Under the pieces are notes generated by a model that did no database searches, had not been told where the DNA came from, and saw nothing but the letters and a program-made list of their open reading frames with translations. 60,032 bases of DNA from an uncultured Alphaproteobacteria bacterium (GTDB lineage Bacteria; Pseudomonadota; Alphaproteobacteria; RF32; CAG-239): the NCBI GenBank assembly GCA_944391315.1, contig CALXTD010000007.1:1-60032 (forward strand). Direction: 5' to 3'. Of the stretch, positions 52,485 to 59,716 are shown piece by piece (the stretch's first letter is position 1; each line of letters begins with the position of its first letter). A program made the translations under genes and the position numbers.

Positions 52485-53408
52485 ATGAGAAAAATCATAT
52501 TAATGACAAGTGCGGCAGTTATCGCGCCGATGAGCGCCATAGCGCAAACCCCGACTTGTACGGCAACACCGGATTGTGCAAGTTTGGGCTATACACAGAG
52601 TTCATGCCCCGATAATAACGGAGTACGCTGTCCGTGGGGCGACAAATGGTTTTGTACGAAGACCTGTAGCGAAATGGGTTTTAACTATACTTGCAACGGA
52701 GAAAATATGACCGGCGGCGTCGGCTCTGCCTGTAACGGAAAATATACGGAATGCACTTGTGTTAAGAGGTATGTTTGGAAAGACGGAATTTGTGAAAAAA
52801 ATAGTGCTACATGGGGACAGTGTTCGGGATATGCAGAAAACTGCGCGCTTGGGAATATTTTGTTCAGTGACGGGACTTGTAGCGCAAATACGGTATCTGG
52901 CAAAATGCCGATAGCGGTCGTGGTCTATAAATCCGATGATGGTAAATGCGGACAGGCGATGGCGCTGAATTCGGTAGGTTATAAGTATGAGTGGGGCGAC
53001 TTTGATACGAATATCCCGGACTTGACGGACTATAGTTCAGCCTCAATAGCATCAAAAGAGGTCGAAAGTTGTGAAAATAGTGCGATTATCAGAGCGCATG
53101 GCGATAGTAGTGCACATCCGGCGGTATGGGCAGCATATAACTATACAACAACAGGAACAAAGGCTGGAGATTGGTGCCTACCGGCAGCAGGAATATTTAC
53201 CTCATATTATAATAACCAAAGAGTTATTAACACGGGATTCAGCCGTGCAAATGGGACTAAATTCACAAACAGCACCAAGGCTTGGTCGTCGTCCGAGCAC
53301 CACTTCAACTACTACGGCACGTGGTTCTCAAGCTTTACCAGTAGCTACGGTTTGAGCTGCGGCACTAAGAATAACAGCTTCGAGGTCCGCCCCGTCATTG
53401 AGTTTTAA
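52485..53408 (+). CDS. secreted cysteine-rich protein with Fib_succ_major/DUF1566-like domain
   Basis: A 307-residue protein with a signal peptide (MRKIILMTSAAVIAPMSAIA). Residues 22-140 are Cys-rich modules; from about residue 145 there is a C-lectin-like domain with MPIAVVVYKS, AVWAAYNYTTTGTKAGDWC, LPAAGIFTSYYN and WSSSE, ending VRPVIEF at the C-terminus. It is the paralogue of the gene at the left edge. Between WSSSE and VRPV lie 29 codons, mostly ending in C, with no similarity to the paralogue. Such a C-terminal variable patch is typical of retroelement-diversified receptors. Confidence 0.8.
   Translation: MRKIILMTSAAVIAPMSAIAQTPTCTATPDCASLGYTQSSCPDNNGVRCPWGDKWFCTKTCSEMGFNYTCNGENMTGGVGSACNGKYTECTCVKRYVWKDGICEKNSATWGQCSGYAENCALGNILFSDGTCSANTVSGKMPIAVVVYKSDDGKCGQAMALNSVGYKYEWGDFDTNIPDLTDYSSASIASKEVESCENSAIIRAHGDSSAHPAVWAAYNYTTTGTKAGDWCLPAAGIFTSYYNNQRVINTGFSRANGTKFTNSTKAWSSSEHHFNYYGTWFSSFTSSYGLSCGTKNNSFEVRPVIEF
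53298..53384 (+). other. hypervariable segment, DGR-variable-region-like (copy 2)
   Basis: Eighty-seven bases between the same flanks as copy 1, TGGTCGTCGTCCGAG (53283-53297) and GTCCGCCCCGT (53385-53395). Eighteen of 29 codons end in C (cac, ttc, aac, tac, ggc, agc and so on). The length differs from copy 1 by seven codons. Confidence 0.5.
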
Positions 53409-53412
53409 TGCT

Positions 53413-54207
53413 CTAAATAAAATTCACAACAACGATTTCGGGGGTGCAAAAGAGGCGCAAAGGCAAAATACTTGTTCCGATACCTTTGGTTACGAGCAAA
53501 GGACGGTTATTTTCTTCAATCAAGCCATAAGCAAAGCGCCGTCCATAATCAGAAGAGGTAAATATTGCGCCATAAAAAGGGAGTGCGATTTGCCCGCCAT
53601 GCGTATGACCGCTAAGGGTTAGGGCAACTCCTTTGGGAATGGACGGGAAAATATCAGGATTATGAGAGAGTAAAATAAGCGGTTGCGCCGTATTTTTAAG
53701 GGCTGTCGCAAGGTCAGATTTTCCTGTGGTAAAATCATCAACACCGGCAATATAAAATTTCTTATCAGGGGAATTGATAAAAACATTTTGGTTAGATAAA
53801 ACCTCGATTCCGTTGCGAGTTAGGGCTTGCGCAACTTCATTACCGTCATACCACCAATCATGATTACCCAAAACGGCAAACACACCATATTTTGAGCGAA
53901 TGTTGCCGAGTTCATCGGCAATTAGCTCTGGAGAGAGAGAAGACTTTTTTTGATGTCCTTTCACAAAATCCCCACCCAGAAGGACGATGTCAGGATTCTG
54001 CTGATTAATCAAATCAACAGTTTTTTTCAAGAGATTTATTTGGTCAGGAGAAACATGAAAATCGCTGGCAAAAACAATTTTTAGACCGGCAAGCTGCGGA
54101 TTTTTAATATTATATTTTTTCACGCCGAGCCAAGTGGGCTCAACAAAAAACGCCCAAAGAAAAAGGATAAGCAAGAAACAAAAAGAATAAGTCAAAAATT
54201 TTTTCAT
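53413..54207 (-). CDS. membrane-anchored metallophosphoesterase
   Basis: A 264-residue calcineurin-type phosphoesterase. ATG at 54207 (MKKFLTYSFCFLLILFLWAF) gives one N-terminal membrane anchor. Metal motifs: ASDFHVSPDQ, LLGGDFVKG, LGNHDWWYDG, LSHNPDIFP and LSGHTHGGQI. It is close to YkuE and to LpxG-type UDP-diacylglucosamine pyrophosphatases; lipid A context genes are absent, so the substrate stays open. Confidence 0.88.
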   Translation of the reverse strand: MKKFLTYSFCFLLILFLWAFFVEPTWLGVKKYNIKNPQLAGLKIVFASDFHVSPDQINLLKKTVDLINQQNPDIVLLGGDFVKGHQKKSSLSPELIADELGNIRSKYGVFAVLGNHDWWYDGNEVAQALTRNGIEVLSNQNVFINSPDKKFYIAGVDDFTTGKSDLATALKNTAQPLILLSHNPDIFPSIPKGVALTLSGHTHGGQIALPFYGAIFTSSDYGRRFAYGLIEENNRPLLVTKGIGTSILPLRLFCTPEIVVVNFI

Positions 54208-54349
54208 ATTAAAGCGAGATAAGAGGTTAAAATATAGAATTAAAATAAAAGAGGAATAAAGAAAAATCAAGCACTAAGAAAGAGAGATAAAAAAATAAAA
54301 ATTTTTGTTGCAAAAAAAGAGTTAATAATATAGCTTTAAGCAGAACCGA

Positions 54350-54440
54350 GGATAGATGGCCGAGTGGTCGAAGGCGCACGATTGGAAATCGTGTGTACCC
54401 CCAAAGGGTACCGTGGGTTCGAATCCCACTCTATCCGCCA
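54350..54440 (+). tRNA. tRNA-Ser (GGA)
   Basis: A 91-base tRNA with long variable arm. The acceptor GGATAGA pairs with TCTATCC, the discriminator is G, and CCA is encoded. The D arm is GGCCGAGTGGTCGAAGGC; the anticodon loop TTGGAAA is closed by CACGA/TCGTG; the variable arm is TGTACCCCCAAAGGGTACC; the T arm is GTGGGTTCGAATCCCAC. Confidence 0.97.
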
Positions 54441-54559
54441 ATTAGGACGAAGCCCACCGCAAGGTGGGTTTTGTCGTAATTGATGAGGATAGGGGATGAG
54501 AACCCACGGGAGAGTGGTTCGACGCCAAGCGAAAGGCGGGCGGGAGCACGCCGGTGAGC
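54422..54559 (+). repeat. 138-bp direct repeat, copy A (includes tRNA-Ser 3' end)
   Basis: Starts with the last 19 bases of tRNA-Ser and runs through a GC-rich stretch to CCGGTGAGC. It recurs at 54608-54745 with a period of 186 bases. The region is far richer in GC than its surroundings. ORFs across it are spurious. Confidence 0.9.
54447..54477 (+). terminator. hairpin after tRNA-Ser
   Basis: AGCCCACC pairs with GGTGGGTTTT across a GCAA tetraloop, with ACGA/TCGT outside. It is duplicated in the second repeat copy. Confidence 0.7.
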
Positions 54560-54607
54560 GTAGCGAAAGAGCGCGAAGGAACGAGCAAGCGGAGCGCAGT
54601 CGAGGAC

Positions 54608-54745
54608 AATCCCACTCTATCCGCCAATTAGGACGAAGCCCACCGCAAGGTGGGTTTTGTCGTAATTGATGAGGATAGGGGATGAGAACCCACGGGAGAG
54701 TGGTTCGACGCCAAGCGAAAGGCGGGCGGGAGCACGCCGGTGAGC
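54608..54745 (+). repeat. 138-bp direct repeat, copy B
   Basis: Second copy, beginning with a duplicate of the tRNA-Ser 3' end (AATCCCACTCTATCCGCCA). The 48 bases between the copies (54560-54607) are Arg-codon-like GC-rich DNA found only once. Confidence 0.9.
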
Positions 54746-54805
54746 TTAGGAGCAAGACGAACCTTAGTTCGAACCCAGTCGCCGAGAGTTTTGAAGCAAC
54801 AAAAA

Positions 54806-54835
54806 AAGACCTCAGTTATAAAACTGAAGTCTTTA
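54806..54835 (-). terminator. terminator of the former tRNA-Arg gene
   Basis: AAAGAC-TCAGTT pairs with AACTGA-GTCTTT with one bulge; the T-run follows on the minus strand, downstream of the displaced tRNA-Arg 3' end. Confidence 0.75.
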
Positions 54836-54841
54836 AGAAAC

Positions 54842-54890
54842 TGGCGCACTCGGCGGGGTTCGAACTCACAACCTTCTGATCCGTAGTCTG
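54842..54890 (-). other. displaced 3' half of tRNA-Arg (ACG), attachment site
   Basis: The minus strand reads from the anticodon loop CTACGGA through stem TCAGA, variable loop, T-loop TTCGAAC, acceptor CGAGTGC, G and CCA. The 5' half of the tRNA is absent; the 5' anticodon arm is TCAGA instead of the expected TCTGA, so homology stops there. The terminator at 54806-54835 follows the CCA end. This is the chromosome-side scar of an element that integrated in tRNA-Arg. Confidence 0.82.
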
Positions 54891-55030
54891 ATTTTCGTCC
54901 AATAATAAAAAATAATTTATCATAATAAAAGCCTTGATTTCTCAGTATTTAAACCTTATTATCCTATCATTGAAAAAAACATAATTTCATCTAAAAATAG
55001 CTAAAAAAGTGGGACAATAGTGGGATAAAA

Positions 55031-56221
55031 ATGACAACAAAATGGATTAAAACAAAATATCCGGGTGTACGGTATAGAGAACATGAAACAAGAAAATGCA
55101 ACAATGGCATTATGAAAGACCGCTATTTCACTATCCGATATAAATTAGACGGTAAGGGTAAAGAGGAAGCTTTAGGATGGTCGACGCAAGGATGGACAGC
55201 AGAAAAAGCTGCGGCAAGACTTGCAGAACTAAAAGAAGCACATCGAACAGGAAAAGGAGCGGTTACGCTGAAAGAAGCGAGAGAGGAAGCTTCGGAAAAA
55301 CGCAGAATAAAAAAAGAAAAGCAAGAAAGAGAAGAAAAAGAAAGGACAACCGTTAAAGATTTTTACGAATACCATTATAAAAAACACGCCCAATCTTCCT
55401 TAAAACCGCATACGTTCGATTCGGAAGATAAGTTATATAAGAAATGGCTGGAAAGCAGAATTGGCAACATGGCAATTAAAGATGTTGGCATTAAAGAGCT
55501 TGAAGACGTTAAAGAAAAAATGTTTGAATCCGGGCGGTCTTTACGGAGTATTGAATATGCCATGCTGATATACCGAAAAATTTTTCAATATGCCAAAATG
55601 TTGAATTTTGTATTTTTTGACTGTCCGACCGATAAGCTTCCTCCAATTAAATACGATAATAAGCGAGAACGTTTTTTGACGGAAGCAGAAGCCGAACAAC
55701 TTCTGGATGCTCTGAAAAGCAAGTCTGTACAATTATATCAAATCGCAATGCTTAGTTTATACTGCGGTTTGCGTGCCGGAGAGATTTTCGGACTATATTG
55801 GAGCGATATTGATATTCCTAATGAGTTGATTTATTTGCATGATACTAAAAATAAAAGAAACCGTGTTGCATATATGACAAATAAAATAAAAGAAATGTTT
55901 TCCAGTATGTCTGTCGGTGCTAAGGACGATTTAGTCTTTAAGAGCAGGACAGGCGATAAAATAAAGGAAGTTTCAAACGTTTTTGCTCTTACAGTTGATG
56001 AACTCGGCTTTAACCATAATATCCAAGACCCTCGGCAGAAAGTTGTCTTTCATACGTTACGGCATACATTTGCCAGCTGGCTCGTAAAATCCGGTGTTAG
56101 CTTATATGATGTGCAAAAGCTTATGGGACATTCAAATATCAGTATGACAGAGCGTTATGCTCACCTCGCCCCGGCAAAGCTCAAAGAATCTGTTAAAACC
56201 TTGGAAGCTGAGAGGAGATAA
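55031..56221 (+). CDS. int: tyrosine-type integrase
   Basis: A 396-residue phage-type integrase. The arm-binding N-terminus (WIKTKYPGVRYREHE; about residues 1-75) is followed by a very charged Lys/Glu linker (about 80-115), a core-binding SAM-like domain, and the catalytic domain: Arg in CGLRAGEIFGLYW, His-x-x-Arg in HTLRHTFASWL, His in LMGHSNISM and the nucleophilic Tyr in TERYAHLAP. It starts about 140 bases from the tRNA-Arg scar, its likely attachment site. Confidence 0.95.
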   Translation: MTTKWIKTKYPGVRYREHETRKCNNGIMKDRYFTIRYKLDGKGKEEALGWSTQGWTAEKAAARLAELKEAHRTGKGAVTLKEAREEASEKRRIKKEKQEREEKERTTVKDFYEYHYKKHAQSSLKPHTFDSEDKLYKKWLESRIGNMAIKDVGIKELEDVKEKMFESGRSLRSIEYAMLIYRKIFQYAKMLNFVFFDCPTDKLPPIKYDNKRERFLTEAEAEQLLDALKSKSVQLYQIAMLSLYCGLRAGEIFGLYWSDIDIPNELIYLHDTKNKRNRVAYMTNKIKEMFSSMSVGAKDDLVFKSRTGDKIKEVSNVFALTVDELGFNHNIQDPRQKVVFHTLRHTFASWLVKSGVSLYDVQKLMGHSNISMTERYAHLAPAKLKESVKTLEAERR

Positions 56222-56225
56222 AATA

Positions 56226-57062
56226 ATGTGTATGTCAATATTAGATATTTTTAAAATTTCAAATTACGACAATTTAAAGAAGAACAATAAAGAGTATCTG
56301 AATCAGCTTCTAATTAGGCACCGGTTATTACAACAATTAAAATTCAACTTCGGATTTATTTTTGAGCGTTTGAGTCCGACTTTAAAAAATATTTTTACGG
56401 AAATTATTCTCAATGATCCAGAGTTAAATTTTGGTAACAGAATTTTTAGACAAGCGATTCGAAAAAGAATAATAAATAACTCTCAGAAAAAAGACTTAAA
56501 GGAATACCTCCAAGTCTTAAGACAGACTTTTAATACAGGTTTTCAAAATAATCGTCAGAAGAAAACAGAAAAAACTTCTGTGGAAATAATGAATGAAGAG
56601 GTTCAGGAAATAAAAAATAATGCCAACAATATTTCTGTTTCTATCGACTTATCCTATCCTTTAGACAAAATTATTGTGGACATGAGAGAGTTGTTAAAAA
56701 ACTATAATGCCAAATATCGAGTCGAGCAGCGAAATAAAAATGACGGTCTTTTATCTCTGGCAGAGTTGGATAATATGAAATCATCAGAATTTCTCGCCTA
56801 TGTTGATTTAATGCTTATTAAGCAGATGAACAATCTGTTTTTAACACAAAGCCAAATAAGAGAATTTTTATTTGGGCAATATGAGAAGACGGAAATGGAT
56901 ATCAATAGAAACAGCACCAAGGTTAAGCAAGAACTTCCTCGGAAATATAAAAAATTTACTGAACCTCAATATGAAAAGAAGCTAGAATTTTCCTTAAAAA
57001 ACGGATTAAAGAAAAGCCAGATACGGCAGAAAAAGAAAGCGTTACATAACAAAAGGGATTGA
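56226..57062 (+). CDS. unknown protein of the integrative element
   Basis: A 278-residue basic, Asn- and Lys-rich protein. ATG at 56226 (MCMSILDIFKISNYDNLKKN) is the first Met past the integrase stop and is five bases after it. It is helical throughout with FRQAIRKRIINNSQKKDLKEYL and a Lys-rich end (GLKKSQIRQKKKALHNKRD). No membrane segment. No family recognised. Codon use is more AT-rich than in the core genome, consistent with transfer. It has its own terminator. Confidence 0.7.
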   Translation: MCMSILDIFKISNYDNLKKNNKEYLNQLLIRHRLLQQLKFNFGFIFERLSPTLKNIFTEIILNDPELNFGNRIFRQAIRKRIINNSQKKDLKEYLQVLRQTFNTGFQNNRQKKTEKTSVEIMNEEVQEIKNNANNISVSIDLSYPLDKIIVDMRELLKNYNAKYRVEQRNKNDGLLSLAELDNMKSSEFLAYVDLMLIKQMNNLFLTQSQIREFLFGQYEKTEMDINRNSTKVKQELPRKYKKFTEPQYEKKLEFSLKNGLKKSQIRQKKKALHNKRD

Positions 57063-57071
57063 GAAATTAAT

Positions 57072-57104
57072 AAAAGGGGGGAAGAAAAATCATCCCCCCT
57101 TTTT
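57072..57104 (+). terminator. strong hairpin terminator
   Basis: AAAAGGGGGGA pairs with TCCCCCCTTTTT, ending the integrase operon. Confidence 0.88.
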
Positions 57105-57157
57105 CGCTACCAGTCAAGTTCTTGCAGATTAAAATTTAATATGTTTTTATACCCCTG

Positions 57158-57176
57158 TCTTCGGAATGGTTCCGAA
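57158..57176. promoter_or_regulatory. perfect inverted repeat, candidate operator
   Basis: CTTCGGAA-TGG-TTCCGAAG, 8-base arms with a 3-base spacer, ends 23 bases before the small DNA-binding gene. The GAGG ribosome-binding site follows. It suits a dimeric regulator; a transcript hairpin is the alternative. Confidence 0.5.
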
Positions 57177-57199
57177 GCAAATTCAAAGAGGAAACAAAA

Positions 57200-57472
57200 A
57201 TGAATATTGATAAAATTTTTCCACCTGAGTTACAGGAACTCAAAGACAGATGGCCTTGGCCGATTGTCACCAGGAATGACCTACCCAAGTTCTCTGCTGG
57301 GCTAATTCGCAATCCGAAATCAATCCGCAACGCAGACTCAAAGGGCATAGGAATAAAGGGCGGTTTCCGTGTCGGGCGAAATGTCGCCTACAAAGTAGAT
57401 GCCGTGATAGAATACATGGCTGACAAATTCAAAACAATAAACAAAGAGGAAAATTGTGATGAAATTGAATAA
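57200..57472 (+). CDS. small AlpA/excisionase-like DNA-binding protein
   Basis: A 90-residue protein. Residues 25-70 (TRNDLPKFSAGLIRNPKSI; GGFRVGRNVAYKVDAVIEYM) look like the winged-helix HTH of AlpA-type regulators and excisionases, with the R-V-G-R-x-V-x-Y block where such proteins have their wing. In its place, between integrase and replication genes, it could control the element or its excision. Family assignment is tentative. Confidence 0.6.
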   Translation: MNIDKIFPPELQELKDRWPWPIVTRNDLPKFSAGLIRNPKSIRNADSKGIGIKGGFRVGRNVAYKVDAVIEYMADKFKTINKEENCDEIE

Positions 57473-57614
57473 AAAAAGAGCTTCCAGACGTTGGCGCGTC
57501 AAATTAGGAAGCTCCTTATCAAAAAGACAAAATTATACTAAATCCTTTTTTGAACTTTTGCAAGCTTTAAGTTTGCTACCAGTATGGAGAGGGCAAGACC
57601 ATGAAGCCCGGTAA
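57459..57614 (+). CDS. small basic ORF overlapping its neighbours
   Basis: A 51-residue frame from ATG at 57459, after an AAGAGGAAA site, overlapping the end of the previous gene and the start of the next. It opens MKLNKKRASRRWRVKLGSSL and is strongly basic, then hydrophobic (FFELLQALSLLPVW). Most of it coincides with a hairpin at 57478-57514, so some of the sequence may be under RNA-structure constraint. Real but unproven. Confidence 0.4.
   Translation: MKLNKKRASRRWRVKLGSSLSKRQNYTKSFFELLQALSLLPVWRGQDHEAR
57478..57514 (+). promoter_or_regulatory. nested hairpin before the replication genes
   Basis: GAGCTTCC (57478-57485) pairs perfectly with GGAAGCTC (57507-57514), and GACG pairs with CGTC inside. 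There is no T-run, so it is not a normal terminator. It could be a regulatory RNA structure or protein-binding site. Confidence 0.45.
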
Positions 57615-57927
57615 ACTGGATTTTGATAAAATTAACGCAGAGGCAATGGCTTTATTTGCTTCTTTGGTAAGAACATGGTTGCCGGATGGCTCTTTACAGG
57701 GGCGGGAGTGGATGCCGCGAAATCCAACCAGAAATGACCGCCACCCCGGTTCGTTTTTAATCAACATCGATACCGGTTGTTTTTATGATTTTGCAACTAG
57801 GGAAGGCGGTAGAGGAGCAATAGCCCTGTATGCCTACATAAATAAAGTCAGCTACTATAAAGCCGCAGAAATGCTGGCTCATGAATTAGGAGTTGCCCCG
57901 CAGAAAAAAGGAGGTAGTTATGCTTGA
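57601..57927 (+). CDS. primase N-terminal-like protein (CHC2-related, Cys lost)
   Basis: A 108-residue protein starting MKPGKLDFDKINAEAMALFA. GREWMPRNPTRNDRHPGSF followed by GCFYDFATREGGRGAIALYAYI and AAEMLAHELG matches the zinc-binding N-domain of element-type primases in outline, yet only one Cys is left where a zinc knuckle needs four ligands. It overlaps the Toprim-helicase start by 8 bases, so the two products probably act together as a split primase. Confidence 0.65.
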   Translation: MKPGKLDFDKINAEAMALFASLVRTWLPDGSLQGREWMPRNPTRNDRHPGSFLINIDTGCFYDFATREGGRGAIALYAYINKVSYYKAAEMLAHELGVAPQKKGGSYA

Positions 57928-59716
57928 TAAGACTAAATATACTGCCATACCTTTCGTTGGCGAATATAAACCCCGAAACGGCGTCAGCCTTTGGTGGGCT
58001 TATAAGGACAAGGCAGGAAAAGCCGCACTCTTTATAGAACGTTTTGACAAAGAGGATGGCTCAAAAGAAGTAAAGCCTCGCTGTTATGCCAAAAATGAAG
58101 AAACAGGGAAAGAGGAGTGGCTTTCAGCAAATTTATTTGAAGAAACACCCTTATATAATTTAGAAAACTACAAAAAGAGCATTGATAAACCCGTCCTTAT
58201 TGTCGAGGGAGAAAAAACAGCGGAGGCCGCCAAACGGCTGTTTCCAGATTATTGGGTTACAACGTGGCCGGGCGGTTGCGGCCAAGTAAACAAAGTTAAA
58301 ATAAAAAGTTTAAAAGGTCGCTCCATATACCTATTACCGGATAATGACGAACCGGGGCGAAAGGCTATGCAAAAAATGGCATTACGCTTACAGGAACAGG
58401 AATGTAAAATCCATATTGCGGATATTCCAGAAGCGGATTTCCCCAAAGGCTGGGATGTCTCGGATAGTTTTCCTGATGGCTGGAATGTGGATAAACTATC
58501 CGAACTCCTAACCAAAACACCGGAAACAGAAATTTCTCATTCCGCTGATGAAAAAAAGCAGAAACAAGATGCTAAAACAACATCTTCATTAGAGAGTCTC
58601 CAAGGAAAGTCATGCCTTTTTCCTGAAATTATCCCCTATGGTAAGCCTGTCGATGGTGTTGCTCTTATAGAAGAATTGAAAAATACGGTAACAAGATATG
58701 TCAAACTGCAGGATGGGGCAGAATTGGCAATTGTCTATTGGATACTACATACTTATAAGTATCAATGCTTTGACATAACACCGCGGTTAGTTATAGTTTC
58801 GCCTGAAAAGCGGTGTGGAAAAACCACCTTGCTAACAGTTTTGAGCCATTTGGTTAAAAGGCCAATCAGTGCTTCGAGTATTACAGCTGCTAGTATGTTC
58901 AGGTTAATAGAAGCTAGTTCACCAACATTGCTTGTTGATGAAGCAGATACTTTTATAAAAAACAATGAAGAGCTGCGAGGTATTATGAATGCCGGACATC
59001 ATTGCTTGGGCAGCGTTATTAGATGTGTCGGAAAGGATTTAGAAGCTAGGTCTTTTTCAGCTTTTGCACCATGTGCCATAGCCTCTATCGGCAAAGTCCC
59101 TGATACCATTATGGACAGAGGTATTATTATCAATATGAGGCGATTAGCCGCTAACGAGCATGTAGAGCATTTTCGTCACAGAATAGTTGCAGAGGATTTT
59201 AAACTCCTTCGGCAAAAATGCCAAAGGCTCATGAATGACTGTGAGGAAAAATTAAAAACAATATGTCTTGATCCTGTCGAACATTTATTAAATAGAGCTT
59301 TCGATAATTGGGAGTGCCTATTTATAATTGCAGATGCAATACATGGCAAAACTAATGAAGAAGTTAGGCGGTTGGCAATTAAAATGACTAAGAGAAGTCA
59401 AGGCGATGATACGGCCTCGCAAAAAACAATGCTGCTTCAAGACATCCGGCAAATTTTTGCCGAGCAAGAAGTCGAGTGGATGTATTCTGCATCATTATGT
59501 GATTATTTGGCTAGTTTAGAAGAACGGCCATGGGCAGAATTAAGTCGGGGTAACAAAATCACGGTTAATAAATTAGCAAATATGTTAAAAGACTTTGGCA
59601 TTAGAACACATCAAAAGAACATAAATGGTAAGAATAATAATTGCTATTTAGTCGCTGATTTTACCGATTGTTTTAATCGTTATTTACCACCCTTAGAGGA
59701 GAACAAAACGCTATAA
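57920..59716 (+). CDS. Toprim and DUF3631 primase-helicase of the element
   Basis: A 598-residue protein; ATG at 57920 overlaps the previous stop. A Toprim domain is at about residues 85-185 (PVLIVEGEKTAEAA with the catalytic Glu; IYLLPDNDEPGRKA with the Asp pair). A P-loop ATPase follows from about 270: Walker A SPEKRCGKTTLL and Walker B TLLVDEAD, then FAPCAIASIGKVPDTIMDRG (sensor and Arg finger) and a DUF3631 C-terminus. It probably primes and unwinds the element for replication. Confidence 0.88.
   Translation: MLDKTKYTAIPFVGEYKPRNGVSLWWAYKDKAGKAALFIERFDKEDGSKEVKPRCYAKNEETGKEEWLSANLFEETPLYNLENYKKSIDKPVLIVEGEKTAEAAKRLFPDYWVTTWPGGCGQVNKVKIKSLKGRSIYLLPDNDEPGRKAMQKMALRLQEQECKIHIADIPEADFPKGWDVSDSFPDGWNVDKLSELLTKTPETEISHSADEKKQKQDAKTTSSLESLQGKSCLFPEIIPYGKPVDGVALIEELKNTVTRYVKLQDGAELAIVYWILHTYKYQCFDITPRLVIVSPEKRCGKTTLLTVLSHLVKRPISASSITAASMFRLIEASSPTLLVDEADTFIKNNEELRGIMNAGHHCLGSVIRCVGKDLEARSFSAFAPCAIASIGKVPDTIMDRGIIINMRRLAANEHVEHFRHRIVAEDFKLLRQKCQRLMNDCEEKLKTICLDPVEHLLNRAFDNWECLFIIADAIHGKTNEEVRRLAIKMTKRSQGDDTASQKTMLLQDIRQIFAEQEVEWMYSASLCDYLASLEERPWAELSRGNKITVNKLANMLKDFGIRTHQKNINGKNNNCYLVADFTDCFNRYLPPLEENKTL

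Noticed and set aside
54336-54879. Minus- and plus-strand ORFs with repeated peptides after tRNA-Ser
   Set aside because: They translate the tRNA gene and its duplicated non-coding tail.
54942-54952. CAGTATTTAAA, a possible twelfth copy of the dispersed motif
   Set aside because: It lacks the AACR start and the G-T step; treated as a chance match in AT-rich DNA.
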